Translations under genes and position numbers: made by a program
Source: Prorocentrum cordatum
Lineage: Eukaryota; Sar; Dinophyceae; Prorocentrales; Prorocentraceae
DNA: 64,000 nt
Direction of reading: 5' to 3'
NCBI GenBank assembly: GCA_963575745.1
Contig: CAUYUJ010009524.1
Location: 220,135 to 284,134 of the forward strand
The notes under the pieces: generated by a model
The model's database searches: none
Seen by the model: only the letters and a program-made list of their open reading frames with translations
Told to the model about the DNA's origin: nothing
Part shown: piece by piece, positions 56,374 through 64,000 of the stretch
Layout: each line of letters opens with the position of its first letter
Position numbering within the stretch: the stretch's first letter is position 1

Positions 56374-56713
56374 AAGAGCAAGGGAGACCCGACCAGCAAC
56401 GGCTCCTTATTTGCACCCTGAACGTACTGGCCCTGCTACCCCAACAGGAGCAAAGTCAAACTCACGACCAGACACACTTTTGCACCTCCGACGACAGTTC
56501 GTGGGGATCAGGGGGAGTATTGCCCAGAGAGCAGAGCTCTTTCTGATACGATGCGTCCAGATGCATCCCCGAGGATGGATGGGACGGCGCCGCCTTCCTG
56601 ACCGACGGTAAGCTGGAGGACGTCATGCAGACCTTGTACGATGATGAAGCGTACGGATACTGGTCGCTCGTACGAAAAGAGAAATCACACTTGATCTTGA
56701 CATGATCTAGGAG

Positions 56714-57076
56714 ATGACCAAGGGAGGTGGTAAAGATGAGAGTGTAGCTGAAGGTGTCAAGGGCAGCCGCGTTGTTAACCTTGGCAGCAGAGGGAAAGGC
56801 AACGGCGAAACCCTGGGAGGCGAATGCTGCAGCAACGCACCTTGGAACACTCAGCAGCGCAAGGGCGGTGGCAATGGAGCGCCGACATTGGGGGACCGCA
56901 AGCGACGTTTCACCGATATCGAAGCACGCTCTAGGTGCAAGGCTTGCCACGAGAAGGGCCGCTGGTCAGGAGGCCGTGGGTGCAACGGCAACCCCCGGAT
57001 GACTCTGGTAGCATGCGCGGGGGAGCGCTCCGTTACGCGTTCTGTCATGGTATCAGGAGTGGTCTGGATGAGGTAG
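56714..57076 (+). pseudogene. Degenerate Gag-like fragment with broken zinc knuckle
   Basis: After a Gly/Lys-rich stretch the frame reads TLGDRKRRFTD and RCKACHEKGRWSGGRGC. This fits the C-x2-C-x4-H-x4-C zinc knuckle of copia-type Gag except that the His position is Arg and the last spacing is one longer. It is therefore probably a dead retroelement piece. Confidence 0.3.
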
Positions 57077-57350
57077 ACGATCTCCGCAGGCCTGCGTGCT
57101 CAGGTGGGGGGGGGAGTGAGCATTCGCGCAGCGAGTGCCTCGGGGAATCGACTGAGATTTTTTTTGTCCGGCGCTGCTCTGGCTTAAAATTCTCCTGGGC
57201 GCAAGCGGGCCGCCGTGTCCCCAGCGGGGGCCTCCCAGACCTCTGCTGGACAGGGAATCCACGCGTGCTTCCCGGCGCGCCGCGCGCCTCCGGCCGGCGG
57301 CCGGGCCGAGGGCCCCGAGAGCTGCAGCTCCGAGCGCCGCCGCAACGGGT

Positions 57351-57674
57351 GTGTCAGAGAATTTCTCGGCGGCGAGCGTGTATGACGAGGGTGTCGAGGC
57401 AATTCCACGTGCGGCGTCTCGGCAGACGTGGTTCGTGTCTTTTTTTTGCAAGTGCTTGACGCGCGTGGATGAGCAATCCAGGGAGCCAGCAGAGGAGAAG
57501 AAGGTAACTTCGATGAAAGTGCAGTATGCTTCGAATCGCCGGGCAGAGGCCAATCGTGAGCTCGTCAAGGTAGACCGCGCAATCGCTTCTGAGGAGCCCA
57601 AGCCGATCCTCAATGAGTGCGCGAGGCGCGTGGCGGCGATGTCTTGCGACGCTGGTCAGCGAGGTTGTCAGTGA
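57351..57674 (+). CDS. Unassigned 107-codon frame
   Basis: MSENFSAASVYDEGVEAIPR, then RQTWFVSFFCKCLTRVDEQS and a charged helix-like stretch (VKVDRAIASEEPKPILNECA). The composition is protein-like but no family was recognised. A 336-codon frame on the opposite strand (57354-58364) overlaps it and cannot be excluded. Confidence 0.25.
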   Translation: MSENFSAASVYDEGVEAIPRAASRQTWFVSFFCKCLTRVDEQSREPAEEKKVTSMKVQYASNRRAEANRELVKVDRAIASEEPKPILNECARRVAAMSCDAGQRGCQ

Positions 57675-58655
57675 GCTGCGTAATTGGGTCACGGAGTGGA
57701 GAGAGGAAGATCTCATTGTTTTCCCGCGCCTTCTGCTTCGACTGACGCGTCGGCGATCCCGCGCCTCCGTCTGATCGACAGGTTTGGCTTGCATTTCCTG
57801 TTGCTGCGGCAAGGCGTAGGCCTTGAGTGCTGAGGGCAGGTGCCAGCGGCTTGGGCTCCATCCGGAGTTGATCCACAGACGGCGCCAGATCTTCAGCGGC
57901 GTCGGCAGGAACTTTGGCACTTCTACGGCAGGCAAGAGGCGTATTCCAAGTGGGATCGCTGGTAGTCGTGGCGCAGCTAGTGGTTGCGCGGAGTCTCGCG
58001 AGTCGGCTGAGATCGACCGCGCGCCGTTACTGCTGTCGCTGCAGGCGCAGGCGTCGTTGGGGTTTGTCGAAGACCTGGCTGGCGACCGAGCCGCCCTGAA
58101 CCAGGAGGGCGAGGTGGAGTCGCGCAGGCGGGGCTTGGCCACTTCGAGCTGGAGAACGTGTTGGACATCTGCTGCCCCTTGCGCGCGTCTTATCAGGTCC
58201 GCGTTGGCGCCGCCGTTGTAAACTTGATCGGTGCCGCCGTGGTTGGCGTGTCGCGCGGTGGCTAGCCGCCGTTCTCTACGAGTGGGCATCCTGGCGACGA
58301 GGTGGCGGACAGGCGCCGCGGCGCGCGCCGCGCCGAAGGATGTGCCGCAGCCAGGAGAAAGCATGACTTATTTTCTGTTGCTGACTCTTGGACTGGGGAA
58401 CTGCAAGGGCAACCCCGACGCTACTGGCGGCGACATCGTGTCTGCTCGTCTCAAGTGGATTGGGTGGCGCAACCCTCGTAGCAAGCTGTCTTGTGCTGGT
58501 TCGGGCAAGCGTCTGATGGCGAGAGCCGCCGGGGCGGCGTTCTCGAGCCCGAAGAAGTGTGGCGGGACCTCTCTCATCGACGCCCGCGTAATGAGAGGCC
58601 CGCGGGCGATTGGGACCATCGGGGTGAATCCCAGTTTCTTTGACGCAGGTGCGAA
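57675..58655. other. Unique region with overlapping open frames
   Basis: Frames on both strands (57823-58221 plus, 58231-58803 plus, 57354-58364 minus) have mixed composition and no motifs. It looks like decayed coding DNA. Confidence 0.25.
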
Positions 58656-58658
58656 AAC

Positions 58659-59674
58659 TTGTCAGGTCGGCCATGCGGCGAAACTATCGGATCCGCCATC
58701 GCCGAGGCCAGCGAGCGCGCCGCCTCTGTTATCAGCGCCATTGTCTGCGCATCGGGGAGGCGCTGCTCCGTCGCGGTTCGCTGGGTTGTCAAAGCGTACC
58801 TGAACGACGGAGGCGCGCATTTCCGCTTCATTGCCTGGGTGGTCGCGAATGGCGCGCTCGCGCCCGCGTTGGACTGTTCGGCGATCGCCAGCGCGGCCGC
58901 TCTTGGTCGCGCGACGCGACGCAGCACGCGGCCGAGAATGGCCGCTGAGATCGACGACGCCTTCGGGCGCAAGCGATGCCATCCCGCCGCCGCCGCCCAG
59001 GGCATCTCCGCCTCCGGCGGCGCCGAGAGCCGCGTGGCGATCTCGTTCCGAGGCGTTTGCTCGAGTTCAGAGGCAGCGACCTCGCGACGAGGCGCCCGCT
59101 GAACAGCGAGCCCAGATTGCCGCCTCAGAGGCAGGGCTTCGCGTGGGCGTTGATGGAAAGCCCGTCGCGAGGTACGTCTGGGAGCTGATTCGCGCAATCC
59201 GTGCTCGTCGAGCGCGTCTTCCAGGGGGCGATCGGCAAGTTCAAATGGCGAGAGTTGATGTACTACTACAAGCTGTGCGGCGAGGTGGGCGCGAAACCCG
59301 CGCCGTTTATGCAGATTGCCCAGTGCGCCTCCGAGCACTTCAGCAAATTGTCTTCGAAGACGCCCGGGGCTCCGCTGGTCGCGCGCGGGGCAGGGCGGCC
59401 GAGGAGGTTCGGGGGGTCGGCGGGCTCTGGGGTCAAGCGTGCGCAGCTAGCCCTGGCGCCGAAGCGCGAGGCCGAGGGGGGCGCGCCCCGGCTCTTCCGG
59501 CCAGCGTCTCCGACGCCGTCGCCGCCGGCGCAGTCTCCGGGGGCCCGCGGCCGGGGCGTGCGGAGAGAAGCGGAGGCCGCTGGGGATTGCGTTGTGGACT
59601 TCCGATGCGTTGCCCCAGGGCGACATGGGCGCGCTCGTTGGTCGCCGGCGGGGAGGATTCGCTGCGCTCGTTGA
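58659..59674 (+). pseudogene. Frameshifted coding-like region
   Basis: One frame reads AIAEASERAASVISAIVCAS and later RMAAEIDDAFGRK. A second gives VGVDGKPVARYVWELIRAI. A third continues ERVFQGAIGKFKWRELMYYY and KPAPFMQIAQCASEHFSKL. The pieces change frame, suggesting a decayed gene or unrecognised short introns. No family was recognised. Confidence 0.28.
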
Positions 59675-62600
59675 TCCCGCCTCCTCCGCAATTGAGGGCA
59701 CTTTAGAGGGCTCGGGCAAGAGGGGGGCGGGGTGATTGGGGAGGCAATTTAAAGTTTGAGGCATGTGATGCCGAGGCGAAGCCCCCCAGGCTGGAGGGGT
59801 GCCAGCGTGGGTCGCGACGAGAGCGGGGGCTAGGCGAACGTCAAGGACCGCATTCCCATGCGCGAGTTCCGAGACGCTCAGGGGCGCGATGGGGCATGTC
59901 TTCGCGCGACCCCCGCGGGTCCCTCAGGGCGTCACAGCGCGGGGCGCAAGCTCGGCCTCTCTGCCTGGGCGGGCAAAACTTGGCCGCGATGTGCCCCGAG
60001 AAGCGGGAGCTTCGCGCCGATGGCATCATCGAGGTGGACAAGGACGACTACATCATCAAGGAGTGTCTCGCGCAGGTCGACGCCGCCAGCGGCTCTCCGC
60101 CTGGCGCTGCGCCCGCGCTCGCGTGCCGTTCCTCTGTGGGCGTGGTTCTGCGTTTCATGACTGGCGTCGTGTTCGCGGCGGCTCCTGCGGCGGTCGCAGA
60201 GATCTCAAAAGGGGATCCTGTGCTGCGCCGGGCTTGGGATGCGCGCGCGCGGAAAAGGAGTTCGCCGAGTGCATTTCTAATGTCGTCGTCTGCGAATTTG
60301 GCCATCGCCTTGATGTTGTCCGTAGCTGCTCTGTTGAGGCAGTCAGTAATGATGGTTCAGTTTTCTTCGCGTGTGGTGGCGATTTGGCATGCTCAAACGC
60401 GGGGTCAGATCTCGACTGCATCTCTCTGCGGTTCCCGTGGTTCCGGCGGGGCGTGGGGTGGCGGGTCGATCTTGGCCGTCTCGCCGCTGGGGCCTTCCCG
60501 GCTGCAGCCGCGGCAGAAAGGGCAGGGGCCATCTCGGGCGCAATTGATGGCGACGAGGGCGTGGCGGTATCAGAGCAATAACATCTCAGATGCGAAGAGC
60601 ATGGCCTCTATGAACATCGGCCGCTCCCAGGGAGGCCGGAATCTGAAGGGGCACGGGGGAGGGCCTGGCTCGAGGTATCTCTTCGAGTGATGGTCGCCAT
60701 TCGGCTTCTTCATATGCGCTTCGATCACGTTCCAAGTCGAGAATTGGTTCTGTGAACGAGACTTTGCTGCGTGTCTTCAGAGTATGCCGAAGGCTTGAGT
60801 CGAGTGAACACCTCGAGCCTTTTTCTCATGCGCGTAATGTAACTGCGCCCAAAATGTGCTGCTGGACTCGAAGTGAAGGACAGCAGTGACGAAAGGCGCG
60901 CCTTCGTGTGCGCTGGTTGCAAGGGCGCGACCTTTCAGCGTGTCGTCTTCGTCCGACAAGATGGCGGAATGCCATCATCAAGTGCGCGTGTCGTCGCGCT
61001 CCAGCAGCGTTTGCTCGCTTGGGCAGGGGCGCCAGAACAGATGGTGCCTCCCATTCGCCTGGGTCGGGCCCCCAGTGCGATTCGGGCGCGCCGAGGGGCG
61101 CAGAGGTCCGTGAAATTGTCCGCCCTAGAAGGTGCCCCGAGATCAGGTCGTCATTGGGCTTGGCGAAGTTATGTCGGCGGCTGCGGAGGTATATCGCGCA
61201 GAAACGAGTTGTCTCGAGTAGGTGGGTTGCCGCCGTCGCAATGCGCGTCGCGCAGGCGACGGGGCGGTGGAGTTTTCGCGCCGCGCAGCCGCCCGCGCCG
61301 CCGCCCGCGCCGCCGCGGGGACTGCGCGGGCCGACCGCGACGTGGGCATCGGGGTCGCGCGCGCAATGCAGCGGATGGCCGCGCCGTTTGCGGGGGGAGT
61401 ATCAAGTGGGATGCGTGGCTGTTTCCGCAGGGGACCGACCGACTGAGAATTGGCGGCCAAGCGGGGTGCCGGCTCGAGGACTGTCGGGTTTGGTGAACAG
61501 GGCGCGTGGGCCATCGCAGACGGGGCGCCAGTCTGCGTTGCCGTCGACAGACGCGCGCCGCGTGCCGCGGCGGAAGGCCCAGTACATCACCGAACGCCGC
61601 GACGGTGACGTCGGGGGGCATATGACATACTTCCGCCCCGTCTGGCCAGCAGCAGGCGCTGGTTGACGAGCGATGCGGGGTCGACGAACAGCGGCCGCAG
61701 GCGGGCCCGCGGGGGCGCATTCTACTCGGCATCCACGCGCGGGCGCGGGTGGAGGAGGGCGACGCTGACGACAGTGGTGTGGCAGTTTTCCCAACAACGC
61801 CTGTGCGTTCTGTTCCAAAGTAAAAGCCTCCGCGGACGTTGCTGCTGGATGATGTTCCGCGCGGTGCGCGCGGGCGCAGTGAGGTGCTGCGCGGGTGGTT
61901 AGACACTGCGAGATCGGTATCATTGGGACCGCCGCCAGAGCGAGCTGCGTGTTTCCGCGTCTGCATCGTCGCCCGAGCTCGAATCTCGATGTCCGAGCCG
62001 TCTGCTCAAGGCTTGGGAACGCGGATGGACTGCAAGGTCTAGCGCGGACTTTCTCCAGAGGCGGGCGGCGTCCACAGTCGTCGAATTGCTCGCCTCGTCT
62101 GCCGGAATATTCAACGAGGGCCTAGTTCATAAGGCGCAACCGAAGAAGCATTTGAAGAGTTCCGAACAGTTTGTGTACCATCGTGTGGCCGAAGACGTCA
62201 GGGGTGGATTGTGATGGTCAAGACGTGAAGATTTGGGAACTGGCGAAAGTTCAATGCGGCCGTTCCCATAGATGCAGGGGAAGTGTAGGCAGGGATTTCT
62301 TATGATGAAGGTTACCGCATATCGCCCACGCGACGGATCGATGTCGGCAGAAGCGAATTCTTTATCTGGGGCCAGACGGACCTTCGCTAAAACCGCGTCA
62401 CAAGGGCAGGAGTGTTGTGCGTGGAGACCAAGAAGAGCCACGTGGCATTCGCACTGGCTCGCCGACATGCGAACTAGACGGTTGCATGTCTGATCGCGTT
62501 GTGGGCAGAAGGCGCCGAGAGGATTTGAATTACGTTGACATCGCATCTGCTTGCTTCTGGGGCAAGGGCTGGTCGGGCCTCTGTAGCTGAAACCACCTTC

Positions 62601-63725
62601 CGACGGATTTGAATGAGTTCCACATGGCGGTGCTTTGACTGCACGTATGCCTGCTTGCTGGGCCCGGGGCGCGGGCCGAGTTTTGTGGGGGGGGAGTCGC
62701 GCGTGTTCCAAGGCGCATGATCTGCGCTCTTCAGCCTACCCAGCAGTAAGAAAGACATCGCGTGCGTGCTTGGTACTTGAGAAGGCGATATCTTATGGTC
62801 AGCAGATAAGGATCGGCAAACCTATCATCGGCGCCGTGCTGGCTGTGTTCAGAAATCGAGAGGTCGGGACATTTCAGTTGCTGCGTCTGGAGATGCATCG
62901 GGGCTCCGTTTGCGCTACCAGTGTAGCGGCGAAGGATCGCATTGGCACTTTTTAGTTAGTCTGTATTCGATCCTAGGGGCAGCGCCCTCTCAAGAAAACG
63001 TGGAGAAGCTGAAACTTCTCAGCCCAGGTCTGTTGGGGCGCCGCCGTGGGGCGCGCGACTGTGCGCGCCCGATTTGCTATGCCGCGTGGGCCGATTGGAA
63101 ACGAGAGTGAGCCGCTCGCGTGTGCTTCGCCACGCGCAAGCCCGTCGTGTCTTAGAGGAGGAGGCAGCGCAGACTGCGGACAGCGGTCTCGCGTTCTAGG
63201 GGGGGGCCGTGCGTGGGGGCAGTGGCGTCGTAGTCCCGACGGTCACCGATGCCGCTTGGGCTGGAGGGTAGGCAACTCATCGTCGAGGCACTTGGGAACC
63301 GCCTGGGCCCCAGAAGCTGCGGTTCAACGGACTCGGGGGGCCCGCGTTCGTCGAGGGGCGCAGTGGGCGCATTCGCCCTATGCGCTTGCCAAGCAAGGTG
63401 ATCCGACGCGCATGCAGATCAACTCTGCAGATGGAGACTCTGGCCAGTATTTGGATATCGTGGTCAGGTGTGCGCGTTAGCGCCGCTGTCGCCGACGCGC
63501 GAAGCATGCTAGGGATAGGTCGCGAGCTCCATCCCGACTCGGAGGAGGTGTCGGCCATGACCATCAGGCATCTCTGGATGACCAGCAGCACGAGTCCGAC
63601 GAACTCCTGACCGCGCCAGCCATGGGGAAGACAGAGGACAAGCGCCTGAACATGTACCATATCAGTTTATTGTACGAAATCTGAACACAAGGATATGAGG
63701 ATTTCGGGATACTGCATCCTATCGC
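59675..63725. other. Unique region with unassigned open frames
   Basis: Coding-like fragments include MCPEKRELRADGIIEVDKDD (about 59989 plus) and KEFAECISNVVVCEFGHRLD (about 60255 plus), in different frames. No motif, repeat array or RNA gene was recognised. A GCCGCC-rich patch lies at 61270-61320. Confidence 0.28.
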
Positions 63726-63761
63726 ATAATGTGATAAGACCCGCTGGTTTGATTCTAGTCT

Positions 63762-64000
63762 GATGGTTTCCGGCTGCGTTGCCAAATTCATGCCTGCTGA
63801 TATTTTGGCCATCGTGCTGTGCTCGGGATCGCATGACGTAGCGCTGGTTCTTGTGCCGATGCTGAATGAAGATGGTGTGGAAATAATGGGCGGGGACCAA
63901 AGGCAATTCTATCCCGAATGGGACGTGGCTCGTAACGTTGCTAAAGTGATTTTGGCCGGCCTTGTTATATTCCGTCCAGTGGGATATTCGTTCGCTTATC
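63762..64000 (+). CDS. Partial unknown protein running off the right edge
   Basis: From ATG 63762 the frame is open for 79 codons to the window end: MVSGCVAKFMPADILAIVLC, SGSHDVALVLVPMLNEDGVE, then FYPEWDVARNVAKVILAGLV. The frame is open from a TAA at 63726, so it could also be an internal exon. The composition is protein-like, with hydrophobic beta-type strands. No family was recognised, and its length alone does not exclude chance. Confidence 0.25.

Overview
The window looks like dinoflagellate nuclear DNA, possibly a Prorocentrum-like species (inference; no species marker was checked). The signs are GC-rich unique sequence, very large amounts of trinucleotide microsatellite and minisatellite, coding sequence broken into tiny exons with strong G/C third-position bias, and a 14-nt remnant of the dinoflagellate spliced leader at the 5' end of a retroposed cDNA. 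No rRNA, tRNA, CRISPR or bacterial operon structure was recognised. Almost all long reading frames are microsatellite artefacts.

The left half (about 460-30,120) is best read as one plus-strand gene for a glycoside hydrolase family 29 (GH29) alpha-L-fucosidase whose N-terminal part lies outside the window. I can assemble nine exons (754-886, 3822-3962, 16818-16872, 17054-17160, 24479-24575, 24766-24931, 25669-25733, 27183-27265, 29934-30120) plus a possible earlier one at 463-487. They join into one uninterrupted frame of 343 codons plus a TAG stop, about 1.03 kb of coding sequence in 29.4 kb. The introns run from 181 nt to 12.9 kb and hold most of the repeats. At each junction the exon edges share a short in-phase direct repeat (2-6 nt), and the intron ends are partly complementary to each other. 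Most junctions cannot be placed on GT-AG. Relatives of two short introns lie elsewhere in the window, so these look like introner-type mobile introns, some later inflated by microsatellites and nested insertions.

Nested in these introns are a minus-strand gene or pseudogene of unknown function (11,855 to about 13,480), itself interrupted by a terminal-inverted-repeat insert, and a processed retrogene (17,908-19,083) with a truncated spliced leader, a 275-codon reading frame, a short A-tail and a 15-bp target-site duplication inside a satellite array.

From 30.1 to 55 kb the window is mainly repeats. It holds a 2-kb GAT tract; two satellite families (about 90 bp and 82 bp) that each recur inside composite units with fixed flanking modules; several foldback or MITE-like families; a large foldback unit set in an ATAC microsatellite; and perfect palindromes. 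A minus-strand exon candidate converges on the fucosidase 3' end at 30,147-30,590. From 55 to 64 kb the DNA is less repetitive and holds degenerate retroelement-like fragments (including a broken zinc knuckle), frameshifted coding-like pieces and one reading frame open to the right edge, none confidently assigned.
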